Origin: JAKZVK01 sp965261065
GTDB lineage: Bacteria; Acidobacteriota; Terriglobia; Bryobacterales; UBA6623
Direction of reading: 5' to 3'
DNA length: 64,000 nucleotides
Assembly: GCA_965261065.1 (NCBI GenBank)
Contig: OZ253444.1
Span: forward strand, 6,510,001-6,574,000
The notes beneath the pieces were generated by a model. The model did no database searches. It had not been told where the DNA came from and worked only from the letters and a program-made list of their open reading frames with translations. Within the stretch, counting starts at the first letter, position 1. Every line of letters begins with the position of its first letter. The translations under genes were made by a program, and so were the position numbers. Positions 55,217 to 63,816 of the stretch are shown here, in pieces.

Positions 55217-55252
55217 GCGGTCGCGTGCTCCCGCGGTACATGACGACGCATC

Positions 55253-56077
55253 TTGACCGGAGTGACCTGGACCCATCCCGAGATTACCGACGCGATTGCA
55301 CGCGCCCTCGCCGAAGATATCGGCCCCGGCGACGTCACAACGGAAGCCTGTGTACCTGCCGGGAACACCGCCGCCGGTACATTCGTCAACCGTGAGCCGA
55401 TGGTCGCGGCGGGCGTTGAACTGCTGCCGCAAATCTACACCGAAGAGGAGGTGACGCTGCTGTACAACAGCGGCGACCGGCTTACCGAGAACACCGAGAT
55501 TGCGCGCGTCTCCGGGCGGGCGCGCCGGCTGTTGACCCTCGAGCGCACGGCTTTGAACTTTCTGCAGCACCTGTGCGGGATCGCCACGCTGGCTTCGCAA
55601 TTTGTTGAGGCGGTCGAAGGAACCGGCTGCCGGGTTCTCGACACGCGCAAGACCACGCCGGGTCTGCGGCGTCTCGAGAAGCTGGCCGCGCGGGCCGGCG
55701 GCGTGACCAACCATCGCATGGGTCTCTACGACGCCATTCTCATCAAGAATAACCACATCACCGCGGCGGGCGGCGTGACGGCAGCCCTCAAGAGTGCGCG
55801 TGGCCGTGACCTTCCCATCGAGATTGAGGTGCGCACGTTCGATGAGCTCGACGAGGCACTCGAAGTCCAAGCCGAGCACATCATGCTCGACAACTTCAGC
55901 CCCCCGCAAGTTCGAGAGGCCATCGAGCGGATCGCCGGACGCGCCAAGGTAGAGGTTTCCGGCGACATCACGCTGGAAACCGTACGCGCCTACGCCGAGA
56001 CCGGCGCCAATTTCGTCTCAGCCGGCGCCGTGACACACTCCGCTCGGGCATTGGATATCGGCTTCCGGCTGGAATAG
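55253..56077 (+). CDS. nadC: nicotinate-nucleotide pyrophosphorylase (quinolinate phosphoribosyltransferase)
   Basis: 274 residues; converts quinolinate and PRPP to nicotinate mononucleotide in de novo NAD synthesis. Motifs: EDIGPGDVTTEA, RTALNFLQHLCGIAT, LDTRKTTPGLRRLEKLA, GGVTNHRMGLYDAILIKNNH and EVSGDITLETVRAYAETGAN. The start is TTG at 55253 or possibly GTG at 55262. The stop is TAG; the frame beyond it happens to be that of birA. Confidence 0.95.
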   Translation: MTGVTWTHPEITDAIARALAEDIGPGDVTTEACVPAGNTAAGTFVNREPMVAAGVELLPQIYTEEEVTLLYNSGDRLTENTEIARVSGRARRLLTLERTALNFLQHLCGIATLASQFVEAVEGTGCRVLDTRKTTPGLRRLEKLAARAGGVTNHRMGLYDAILIKNNHITAAGGVTAALKSARGRDLPIEIEVRTFDELDEALEVQAEHIMLDNFSPPQVREAIERIAGRAKVEVSGDITLETVRAYAETGANFVSAGAVTHSARALDIGFRLE

Positions 56078-56113
56078 AGCGCCGCTGAGCCGTCGGCATC
56101 CGCACCACTCGTC

Positions 56114-56905
56114 ATGCTCCCACGCCCCTTCGGCCAACCCCGTTTTCACTTCGACACTATCGACACCACCATGCGCGAAGCCACCGAGCGCGCCGAAGCG
56201 GGCGCGCTTGAAGGCACACTCATCCTGGCTGATACACAAACCGCCGGCCGCGGCCGGCTGGGACGGTCGTGGATTTCAGAACCCGGCACCGGGCTCTACT
56301 TCTCGCTGGTGCTGCGTCCCAACGTCACGGCGGCGCAAGCTCCCGTGCTGACGCTGGCTCTTGGCCTCGGCGCGGCCGACGGCCTTGCCGAAGCCGCCGG
56401 CGTCCGCTGCGACTTGCGCTGGCCCAACGACGTCCTACTCGGCGACAAGAAGTGCGCCGGCATTTTGGTCGAGATGTCTTCGGAGGGAAAATCGGTGCGC
56501 TATGCTGTCGCGGGCATGGGCATCAATGTGAACCAGGCAACCATTCCGCCCGAACTGTCGCGGCTCGCGACCTCCCTTCTCATCGAAACGGGACGACGCC
56601 ACGATCGCGACACGGTTCTCGACTCGGTACTGGCTCACACGGAACGCTACTATGAAGTGTTTAGTGGGGAAGAGTTCACGGGCCAAGGCGCTGCGTCGAT
56701 CATCGAGGCCTTCTCGAGAAAGTCAAGCTATGTTCGCGGCAAGAGCGTTGTGGTCGAGAACGGTGAGTCCCGCCTCTACGGCACGACCGCGGGGCTGGAC
56801 GGGTCGGGCGTGCTGATGCTCGAAACCGCGCCGGGGCGCATCGAACCGATCGTTTCGGGAAGCGTCCGGCCGTGGCCTGGCTGCGCGCCACTGGACGAAA
56901 CCTAA
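56114..56905 (+). CDS. birA: biotin--[acetyl-CoA carboxylase] ligase
   Basis: 263 residues. It attaches biotin to the carboxyl carrier protein. The biotinyl-AMP motif GRGRLGRSW is at about residues 45-53 (ADTQTAGRGRLGRSWISEP), with CDLRWPNDVLLGDKKCAGIL and GMGINVNQ also present. The C-terminal SH3-like domain is retained. No N-terminal helix-turn-helix, so it is the non-repressor form. Its TAA abuts the coaX ATG. Confidence 0.95.
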   Translation: MLPRPFGQPRFHFDTIDTTMREATERAEAGALEGTLILADTQTAGRGRLGRSWISEPGTGLYFSLVLRPNVTAAQAPVLTLALGLGAADGLAEAAGVRCDLRWPNDVLLGDKKCAGILVEMSSEGKSVRYAVAGMGINVNQATIPPELSRLATSLLIETGRRHDRDTVLDSVLAHTERYYEVFSGEEFTGQGAASIIEAFSRKSSYVRGKSVVVENGESRLYGTTAGLDGSGVLMLETAPGRIEPIVSGSVRPWPGCAPLDET

Positions 56906-57676
56906 ATGCTCTTCGCAGTCGATGCCGGCAACACGCACCTGACGCTCGGTGTGTATCGAGGCTCCGATCTCGTTGCCCACTGGCGGCTGAAGACCGACCC
57001 CTCCCAGAGCGTCGACGGTTGGGGCGTGCTGTTTCGGAACCTGTTTAGCCTGGCTGATCTCGACATCGGCGAGATCAGCGGCATCATCATCTCGTCGGTC
57101 GTGCCGCAGCTCAACGCCTCGCTCGATGGAACCGCCCGCCGCTACCTGGGCGCGCAGCCGCTCTTTGTCACCAGCGACATCGACACCGGCATCACGGTCA
57201 AGACCGACACTCCATCGGAAGTCGGCGCCGACCGCATCGTCAACACCGTGGCCGCCTTCAGCCGCTACGGCGGACCGTGCATCGTCGTCGATTTTGGAAC
57301 CGCCATCACGCTCGACGCCATCTCAAGCCAGGGCGAATACCTCGGCGGGGCCATCTGCCCCGGCATTACGATCGCCTCCGAAGCCCTGTTCCGCAGGACG
57401 GCGCGACTGCCGCAAATCGAGCTGCTCGAGCCCGCCAAGGTGATCGGTTCAAACACCGTTGCCAGCTTGCAAGCCGGGTTGTATTACGGAACGCTGGGCA
57501 TGGTGGACGCGATCCTCGAGCGCATGATCGCGGAATTGGGCGGCGCGGCGAAGGTCGTCGCGACGGGCGGCCAGGCGCGCGTCATCTGCCCGGCCTCGCG
57601 CTATATAGAGGAAATCAACGAGCACTTGACCCTCGAGGGCCTCCGCATCATCTGGGACAAGAACCGTGACTCGTAG
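56906..57676 (+). CDS. coaX: type III pantothenate kinase
   Basis: 256 residues of the ASKHA fold that phosphorylate pantothenate, the first step of CoA synthesis. FAVDAGNTHLTLGVYRG is the ATP-binding start, SSVVPQLNASL the linker, GADRIVNTVAAFSRYGGPCI and VDFGTAITLDAIS the catalytic site. Immediately follows birA with no gap, so translation is coupled. Confidence 0.95.
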   Translation: MLFAVDAGNTHLTLGVYRGSDLVAHWRLKTDPSQSVDGWGVLFRNLFSLADLDIGEISGIIISSVVPQLNASLDGTARRYLGAQPLFVTSDIDTGITVKTDTPSEVGADRIVNTVAAFSRYGGPCIVVDFGTAITLDAISSQGEYLGGAICPGITIASEALFRRTARLPQIELLEPAKVIGSNTVASLQAGLYYGTLGMVDAILERMIAELGGAAKVVATGGQARVICPASRYIEEINEHLTLEGLRIIWDKNRDS

Positions 57677-57792
57677 CCCGCAGCACGTGGCTGGGCCGCG
57701 GGCGCATGTGCGATCATACGGAACTACCCGTTTTCACAACCGTAGGCACTGTGAAAGGCGCTGGTGAACCCCTGTTCGATCTTTCTTAGCGA

Positions 57793-58497
57793 ATGACAAC
57801 TGCCGAGCCAACCGCCTCCCCGATCCGGGACGCCACTCCCGCGCCACTGGCCATCGCCACCGGCCTGATGCTGGTCGGGTCGTTGTACCTGATCTTCATC
57901 TGGGCGCCAAACGAAAGCACGATGGGCGTGGTACAGCGGATCTTCTACTTCCACATGCCTTCGGCGATCGTATCGTGGGTGGCGTTCATCATCGGCGGCG
58001 TCGCGGCGATCCGTTATCTCGGCAATCGGGACCCTCGTTTCGACGACCTCTCGGTTGCCTGCAATGAGGCGGGTTTGGTGTTTTGTGTCGTGAATCTCGT
58101 GACCGGCGTGTTCTGGGCGCGGCCGATCTGGGGCATCTGGTGGGCGTTCGACGCGCGCGGCACGTCGGCCCTGATGCTGGCGGTCATCTATGCCGGCTAC
58201 TTGATCTTGCGGCAATCAACGACCGAGCCATCGCAACGGGCCGTGGTCTGCGCCGTAGTTTCGATTCTGGGCATGGTCGACATCCCGATCATCTACATGG
58301 CCAACCGCTGGTGGCGAACCCAGCATCCGGGTCCGGTCATCACCGGCGGCGGCCTCGACTCGCAGATGTGGCTGGTTCTGGCGGCGACGTTCTTCTCTCT
58401 CTTGGCTCTGTTGTGGATCGTGGTAAGGGCTCGGCGACGGTTGGCTACTCTACAGCGCGAAACCGAGGGTTTGCGGCGCATGGTGCACGCGCTCTGA
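57793..58497 (+). CDS. ccmC: cytochrome c biogenesis heme exporter subunit CcmC
   Basis: 234 residues, about six membrane helices, with the heme-handling tryptophan-rich loop WGIWWAFDARGTSALM and flanking FYFHMPSAIVSWV and MANRWWRTQHPGP histidines. It delivers heme to CcmE in system I cytochrome c maturation. Its small partner ccmD follows. The genome needs this for the c-type cytochrome-like exported proteins at 22-29 kb. Confidence 0.93.
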   Translation: MTTAEPTASPIRDATPAPLAIATGLMLVGSLYLIFIWAPNESTMGVVQRIFYFHMPSAIVSWVAFIIGGVAAIRYLGNRDPRFDDLSVACNEAGLVFCVVNLVTGVFWARPIWGIWWAFDARGTSALMLAVIYAGYLILRQSTTEPSQRAVVCAVVSILGMVDIPIIYMANRWWRTQHPGPVITGGGLDSQMWLVLAATFFSLLALLWIVVRARRRLATLQRETEGLRRMVHAL

Positions 58498-58528
58498 GGC
58501 GAAGGGCGGAATCGGAAGGCGGCTTCTA

Positions 58529-58693
58529 ATGGAAGAGAATCTCAAGTGGCTCTGGTTTGCATTCGGCGCGGCATGGATCATTCACATCTTCTACATCGCC
58601 ACCATCTCCAGCCGCGAGAAGAAGATCCGCGAACAGCTCGACCACCTCAAGTCGCTCCTCACCGAACGCGAGCGCAAGACCGGCAACTCCTGA
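58529..58693 (+). CDS. ccmD: CcmD-like small membrane protein
   Basis: 54 residues: MEENLKWLWFAFGAAWIIHI forms one N-terminal membrane helix, then a charged helix (SSREKKIREQLDHLKSLLTE). This is the size, topology and position of CcmD, which stabilises the CcmC-CcmAB complex, directly behind ccmC by 31 bp. ATG at 58529. Confidence 0.8.
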   Translation: MEENLKWLWFAFGAAWIIHIFYIATISSREKKIREQLDHLKSLLTERERKTGNS

Positions 58694-58967
58694 TCTCGCC
58701 GGTCTACGCACAGTCTCGAAACCAAGAACGCGCCCGGCCCGCCACTGAGAGCTGCCGGCGTCAGCCTGCGCCGCGCTCGTTCTTGCAAACTCCCAAGCCG
58801 CAGCACCGAGGAGCGAGTGCTCTACTCGACAACTAGGACTTCAAGGGAGCGGTTTGTTTCGATCAGCTCAAGGCCTAACTTCTGCTGGACCTCTCGGATC
58901 ACAACTGACGGGTCACCGGGTTGGTATCTGAGATTCCAGTCGAATGTGCCTTGAAGACCGGTTTCGT

Positions 58968-59951
58968 CTAGGCCGGGTATCCACTTGACTCAGGTGACCC
59001 CAACATCTTGTAGTTGGGCTCACAGCGTCTTAGCGTCCAATCGGCGACGATCGAGCGGTACGGCGTCGGCTCCACCGCCATGGCCTGCTGCACAAGGCGG
59101 TAGAAGAGCTTGCCCCGACTGCGTGATCTGCGCCGATTGAAGCGGAACACGAACTCGTCGAGATAGTAGTCCAGATGCTCGTGGCTGACCGCCCCCTGAT
59201 GCGTGCCCAGCATCCAGCGCTTGAGTAGCGAGATCGCCAAGTGCACCCTCGGCAGTAGCTGCGAGGCCTGCTCGCGGCGGTTGTTAATCGAGATGATACG
59301 ACGCTGGTAGTCCTTCTTCTTGAGCTGATCGTAGCCCGACCAGTTGTCGGTAACAACCACGCTGCCCGGCTCGACCGACTCCTCGACGAAGGGCATCAAA
59401 CTGGCCGCCGAGGCGTTCTGAACGCGCTGCATGCGGATGCGCCCCAGCCCGGTGCCTCTCTCTTCCGCGGCGACTGCAATCAACGCTTTACGCTCGGTCT
59501 GCCGGCCGATTACCCCTTCTTCTTCAGCGCCCCAGTAGGTCTCATCGACCTCGACGAGGCCCGTCAATCGCTCCCGCCCCGGGCGCACCATCGCTCGCCT
59601 CAGCTTGTGCATCCAAGGCCAGGCGGTTTGGTAACTGCCCAGTCCCAGAACGCGCTGTAGACCCAGGGCGCTGGCCCCATTCTTCTGCGTGGTGATGGTC
59701 CACATCGCCCGGAACCACAGCCGCAGCGGCTTGCGTGTGTCTTGAAAGATCGTGCCGGCGGTGACGGAGGTTTGCCGCCCGCAGCGAGCGCATTCGAACC
59801 ACACTTTGCGCACCGGCCAAGCGCGCTCATGCCCACACCTTGGACAGCGGAAACCCTCTGGCCAGCGCAAGGCGAACAGATAGTCGCGGCAAGCCTCCTC
59901 GCTCGCAAAGTGAGACTCGAATTCGAGTTGGTCGCGCGGGTAATCCTCCAC
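58968..59951 (-). CDS. IS1595-family transposase, copy 2, altered C-terminus
   Basis: Same as copy 1 up to SIVADW, then a 1-bp deletion (CC instead of CCC near 59037) replaces DAKTL-stop with TLRRCEPNYKMLGSPESSGY and the stop comes from the target duplication. Activity is uncertain; the DDE core is intact. Confidence 0.88.
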   Translation of the reverse strand: MEDYPRDQLEFESHFASEEACRDYLFALRWPEGFRCPRCGHERAWPVRKVWFECARCGRQTSVTAGTIFQDTRKPLRLWFRAMWTITTQKNGASALGLQRVLGLGSYQTAWPWMHKLRRAMVRPGRERLTGLVEVDETYWGAEEEGVIGRQTERKALIAVAAEERGTGLGRIRMQRVQNASAASLMPFVEESVEPGSVVVTDNWSGYDQLKKKDYQRRIISINNRREQASQLLPRVHLAISLLKRWMLGTHQGAVSHEHLDYYLDEFVFRFNRRRSRSRGKLFYRLVQQAMAVEPTPYRSIVADWTLRRCEPNYKMLGSPESSGYPA

Positions 59952-60001
59952 CAGGCCCTACACTACATCTTGGGGTCACCTGAGTCAAGTGGATACCCAG
60001 C
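58972..60001 (-). mobile_element. IS1595-family insertion sequence, copy 2
   Basis: 1030 bp with 8-bp duplication TCGTCTAG at 58964-58971 and 60002-60009. Inserted in the 3' part of the TlpA-TIGR03435 gene, in the same orientation. One base shorter than copies 1 and 3 because of a deletion near the transposase end. Confidence 0.96.
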
Positions 60002-60923
60002 TCGTCTAGAACGGGACGCCGAAGGAAGTTTGTAAGGGCATCGCATAGACGATCAAGCGGCTGCTTAACCCCCTTTGCTGCCCCACGCATGAAGGAGTAT
60101 GCTGCCTCGTTGGCACGCGAGGGCTGGATAGTCGCATTTCGGCCCTCGGGGATACGCAGCAGATAAACGTCGCGCTTCTGTGCCTCCCACCGTGTTTGGA
60201 ACCCGAAGGTCGCTCGGAGAGCTGACTGGAAAACCGGACGCAACGACTTCTCCCGGCCCGTCGGAACTCGCACGGAAACACGGTACTGCTCGGAGGTCTT
60301 CGGCAGCCGGAAGTCCATTCGGTGTGTATCAACCTCAAAAGCGAACGCGATAAGGGGGACAAGACCCGCTCCGTCCGCGTTCATTCGGTTGCTGCCTGGA
60401 GCATGGCGCATCCCGCCCGTCGCAGTTCGTATCGGCTTGATAATGACCTGCGACAAGGGCTCGACGCCATCGGTCCACTCGATTTCCTCACGATCCCAAC
60501 TGAGATTGGAGGGGGTCCTCTCCTTTTCCGGCAGGTCGATGCGTCGACCCTCCAGCAACGCGTTCAGCGCCGCCCTCGTAACGTGCTTAGGCATCGTGAT
60601 CGCGGCAATTCGGCCCGTCTGATCCACAACGACCGTGTGGGGCCGAGAGACAACGTCGAAAGCATCGAACGTTGATCTGTCGCCGTCCAGGCCAATCCAG
60701 CCCTCCATTGGATGAGTCGCGAGGAACTCCTCGATTCTTTCTGGTTCTTCATCCGTTACGGAGAGGAAGCGGACGGGCTGACCCGCAAACGCCATGACAA
60801 GTTCGTTCAAATGCGGGATCGAGGCGACACAGGGCCCGCACCAGGTAGCCCAGAAGTCGATCACGACGACATTGCCTCGCAGTTCCTGCCAAGTCAGCGG
60901 CGGAACCTCAGAGAATTGAATTG

Positions 60924-61954
60924 GCTGGGTATCCACTTGACTCAGGTGACCCCAAGATGTAGTGTAGGGCCTGGTGGAGGATTACCCGCGCGACCAACTC
61001 GAATTCGAGTCTCGCTTTGCGAGCGAGGAGGCTTGCCGCGACTATCTGTTCGCCTTGCGCTGGCCAGAGGGTTTCCGCTGTCCAAGGTGTGGGCATGAGC
61101 GCGCTTGGCCGGTGCGCAAAGTGTGGTTCGAATGCGCTCGCTGCGGGCGGCAAACCTCCGTCACCGCCGGCACGATCTTTCAAGACACACGCAAGCCGCT
61201 GCGGCTGTGGTTCCGGGCGATGTGGACCATCACCACGCAGAAGAATGGGGCCAGCGCCCTGGGTCTACAGCGCGTTCTGGGACTGGGCAGTTACCAAACC
61301 GCCTGGCCTTGGATGCACAAGCTGAGGCGAGCGATGGTGCGCCCGGGGCGGGAGCGATTGACGGGCCTCGTCGAGGTCGATGAGACCTACTGGGGCGCTG
61401 AAGAAGAAGGGGTAATCGGCCGGCAGACCGAGCGTAAAGCGTTGATTGCAGTCGCCGCGGAAGAGAGAGGCACCGGGCTGGGGCGCATCCGCATGCAGCG
61501 CGTTCAGAACGCCTCGGCGGCCAGTTTGATGCCCTTCGTCGAGGAGTCGGTCGAGCCGGGCAGCGTGGTTGTTACCGACAACTGGTCGGGCTACGATCCG
61601 CTCAAGAAGAAGGACTACCAGCGTCGTATCATCTCGATTAACAACCGCCGCGAGCAGGCCTCGCAGCTACTGCCGAGGGTGCACTTGGCGATCTCGCTAC
61701 TCAAGCGCTGGATGCTGGGCACGCATCAGGGGGCGGTCAGCCACGAGCATCTGGACTACTATCTCGACGAGTTCGTGTTCCGCTTCAATCGGCGCAGATC
61801 ACGCAGTCGGGGCAAGCTCTTCTACCGCCTTGTGCAGCAGGCCATGGCGGTGGAGCCGACGCCGTACCGCTCGATCGTCGCCGATTGGGACGCTAAGACG
61901 CTGTGAGCCCAACTACAAGATGTTGGGGTCACCTGAGTCAAGTGGATACCCGGC
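60924..61954 (+). mobile_element. IS1595-family insertion sequence, copy 3
   Basis: 1031 bp, opposite orientation to copy 2, with TTGAATTG at 60916-60923 and 61955-61962. Inserted in the 5' part of the same gene as copy 2. Each of the two has its own duplication, so they are separate insertions and not ends of a composite transposon. Confidence 0.96.
60974..61906 (+). CDS. IS1595-family transposase, copy 3
   Basis: A 310-residue intact transposase, differing from copy 1 by a handful of residues (for example AEEEGVIGRQTERK against AEEEVVIGRQAERK). Zinc ribbon CPRCGHERAWP and DDE core present, ending DWDAKTL. Confidence 0.94.
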   Translation: MEDYPRDQLEFESRFASEEACRDYLFALRWPEGFRCPRCGHERAWPVRKVWFECARCGRQTSVTAGTIFQDTRKPLRLWFRAMWTITTQKNGASALGLQRVLGLGSYQTAWPWMHKLRRAMVRPGRERLTGLVEVDETYWGAEEEGVIGRQTERKALIAVAAEERGTGLGRIRMQRVQNASAASLMPFVEESVEPGSVVVTDNWSGYDPLKKKDYQRRIISINNRREQASQLLPRVHLAISLLKRWMLGTHQGAVSHEHLDYYLDEFVFRFNRRRSRSRGKLFYRLVQQAMAVEPTPYRSIVADWDAKTL

Positions 61955-62073
61955 TTGAATTGTTTGGTCCAGTGTCAAATTCGGTGCTGGAGCACCAATC
62001 TGGATGGATACGTCTGTGGGCTGGGCGACGATGGGTACCGTCCCCACGGCAAGCACAACAACGATGGCCAGTC

Positions 62074-62256
62074 TCACGCGCAACCTCCTATCTGAGCGTC
62101 CCGGGGCGAGTCGTGGCGTACCGCTTTCACCGCCGGCTCCCTGCACGATTCTCCCAGCGCGGCGACGGTCACGGCCAACGCCGCGGCAAGCAGACAAGGC
62201 AACATCCGCCTGTCCCAGCGCGCGCCAGGAGATGTATCTCGCGACAGCAATGTCAT
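62074..62256 (-). CDS. small exported protein upstream of the TlpA-TIGR03435 gene
   Basis: 60 residues ending in a TGA that overlaps the GTG of the next gene (GTGA), which suggests translational coupling. MLPCLLAAALAVTVAALGES looks like a signal peptide; the ATG at 62205 in front of it is a plausible alternative start. Not recognised, and could be an artefact of the strong coding bias. Confidence 0.4.
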   Translation of the reverse strand: MTLLSRDTSPGARWDRRMLPCLLAAALAVTVAALGESCREPAVKAVRHDSPRDAQIGGCA

Positions 62257-62323
62257 GTGCCGGAACGCAGGCCCGGGCTCATGGCCTTGGATGGCGACCG
62301 GCGGCTACGAGTTTCATTCGATC

Positions 62324-62355
62324 AAAAAAAGCCGGCGGCCCTTGGGGCCGCCGGC
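62324..62355 (-). terminator. rho-independent terminator
   Basis: GCCGGCGGCC and GGCCGCCGGC form a GC stem around a short loop at 62331-62355, followed on the minus strand by seven T's (62324-62330). Placed 36 bp behind the PLP-enzyme gene. Confidence 0.93.
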
Positions 62356-62391
62356 TCGAAAATCGAGTCAGACTACATAGCAAATCCTAAG

Positions 62392-63606
62392 CTACCCCTT
62401 CAGCACCTGCTTCAATCGCTGGCCGACGACGCGGTCGTCGCCCGGCTGCATCATCCAAACCGCAACCACGAGCTCGTCCTTCGAGCCCGGCCGGACCTCG
62501 ATGCTTGGGCTGCCTTCCCGAAGAGCCTTGACGGCGTCAGGAGGCTTGAGCCCGGTCGCCTCGGTATCCCACGTGATGTGCAGGTGCGGCACCATGTTGG
62601 CCAGTTCAGGGACCTTGATCTCCGTCTTGACGCCCTTCACGCCTTTCACGTAGCCGGCGATGCGGTTGCAGCGGGCTTCCCAATCCTTCCAGGTCGCATC
62701 GTGGTCGCGGTTGACGAACATCTCGAGCGCCACCATCATGCCGACCAGCTCTTCCTTGTTCACTTTGTTGCCGCGGCAGAGAGAATCGGAGAACGGGCTG
62801 CTGTTAAGACGCCCCGCCTCGATCAGGTCCTTGCGGCCCAGCAGCAGGCCCGCCGACTGCGGACCGGTGATTCCCTTCCCGCCGGAAAAGACCACCAAGT
62901 CGATGCCGGCCTTCGTAAACTTCCACAGGTTCTCGACCGGCGGCAGATCAGCGGCGGCGTCCATCATTGTCGGGACGTTGTGCTTCTTGCCGAGTTGGGC
63001 GAACTCCTCATAGCCAATCTGGCCGCGGTTGTTGGCCGATTGCAGGAAGAACAGCATGGCGGTCCGCGAATGAATCGCGCTCTCGAGCTCCGCCGCCGTT
63101 TCGACTTCAACCATTCGAATGCCGGCGTTGCGAACACCGTGGTCGTAGCCGTTGCGGTGGCTTTTCTGTACGATGACCTCGTTCTTCATGCCGCGCGTAT
63201 CGGGAATCCGCTGCACCTTCTCGCGGTCGGTCCCCGTGACGCAGGCCGCCGTTGCGATCGCTAGGGCCGACGCGGCGCCGGCGCTCACCAGTGCCGCTTC
63301 GCTGCGAGCCAGTTCGGCAATGCGCACGCTAACCGCGTCGTGCAAGTCTTTGAGCGGACAATACTGCCGCGACGCGACGGTCATCGCGTCCCACACCGGG
63401 CGCGGCATCAACGAAGCCGTCAAGCTCGTGTAGGTGCCTGCGGCGTTGATGAAAGTACGGACTCCGAGTTCGCGGATTACGTCACGCTGCCCGCCGCCCA
63501 AACGCGCGGCCGCGGCCGACGCCGTGGTCGGCAGGAGCGCGCCCAAGCCGGGTACGGCGGCCAACGCCCCCAGCATGGAGCGGCGATTCAGTCGATGCAA
63601 ATTCAT
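62392..63606 (-). CDS. Tat-exported SelA-like PLP enzyme
   Basis: A 404-residue fold-type I PLP enzyme of the SelA-like/DgaE group, with D-glucosaminate-6-phosphate ammonia-lyase as the nearest named relative. The Lys carrying PLP is in VVFSGGKGITGPQSAGLLL; SEAALVSAGAASALAIATAA and MMDAAADLPP are the other marks. The N-terminus NRRSMLGALAAVPGLGALLP is a Tat signal, unusual for a PLP enzyme but common in acidobacterial relatives. Ends before a clear terminator. Confidence 0.82.
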   Translation of the reverse strand: MNLHRLNRRSMLGALAAVPGLGALLPTTASAAAARLGGGQRDVIRELGVRTFINAAGTYTSLTASLMPRPVWDAMTVASRQYCPLKDLHDAVSVRIAELARSEAALVSAGAASALAIATAACVTGTDREKVQRIPDTRGMKNEVIVQKSHRNGYDHGVRNAGIRMVEVETAAELESAIHSRTAMLFFLQSANNRGQIGYEEFAQLGKKHNVPTMMDAAADLPPVENLWKFTKAGIDLVVFSGGKGITGPQSAGLLLGRKDLIEAGRLNSSPFSDSLCRGNKVNKEELVGMMVALEMFVNRDHDATWKDWEARCNRIAGYVKGVKGVKTEIKVPELANMVPHLHITWDTEATGLKPPDAVKALREGSPSIEVRPGSKDELVVAVWMMQPGDDRVVGQRLKQVLKG

Positions 63607-63816
63607 GTGTTACCCCCTTTTTCTCAGCGCCTTCGGGGCCGCTGCTGCGCAGATTGTCAGAGCGCGCCGCCATCAGGCTGCTTGTCAGTATACACGGTGG
63701 CCTGTTGGCGGTTCGACCCCGGCAAGCCCGCCTACCGGCCACGCTCAACCAGGCGAATCAAGAAGAGCTGCCGTGTCGGTTCCGCCTGGTCGGTCAGCGA
63801 GGGAAAAGGATCGCAA

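Larger units (their letters stand above)
58822..62077 (-). pseudogene. exported TlpA-thioredoxin/TIGR03435 fusion protein, interrupted by two IS1595 copies
   Basis: Start is GTG at 62077 with GGAGG upstream; signal peptide RLAIVVVLAVGTVPIVAQ. After GAPAPNLTLDQTIQ the IS1595 copy 3 intervenes, then the frame resumes FSEVPPLTWQELRGNVVV, a TlpA domain with catalytic WCGPC. The TIGR03435 half follows (ESALR-like FQSALRATFGFQTRWEAQKR, DALTNFLRRPVLDE). Copy 2 cuts VLDE from TGLQGTFDWNLRYQPGDPS, and the gene ends LEVLVVE at 58822. Removing both elements with one TSD each leaves exactly 393 codons, all in frame. It would be a periplasmic thiol-redox protein. Confidence 0.93.

Noticed and set aside
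56075..56114. nadC-birA fusion by readthrough
   Set aside because: The frames are aligned, but a normal TAG, spacer and birA start exist; coincidence is enough.
58964..61962. The two IS1595 copies as ends of a composite transposon carrying a thioredoxin gene
   Set aside because: Each copy has its own 8-bp duplication and the sequence between them is the middle of one host gene.
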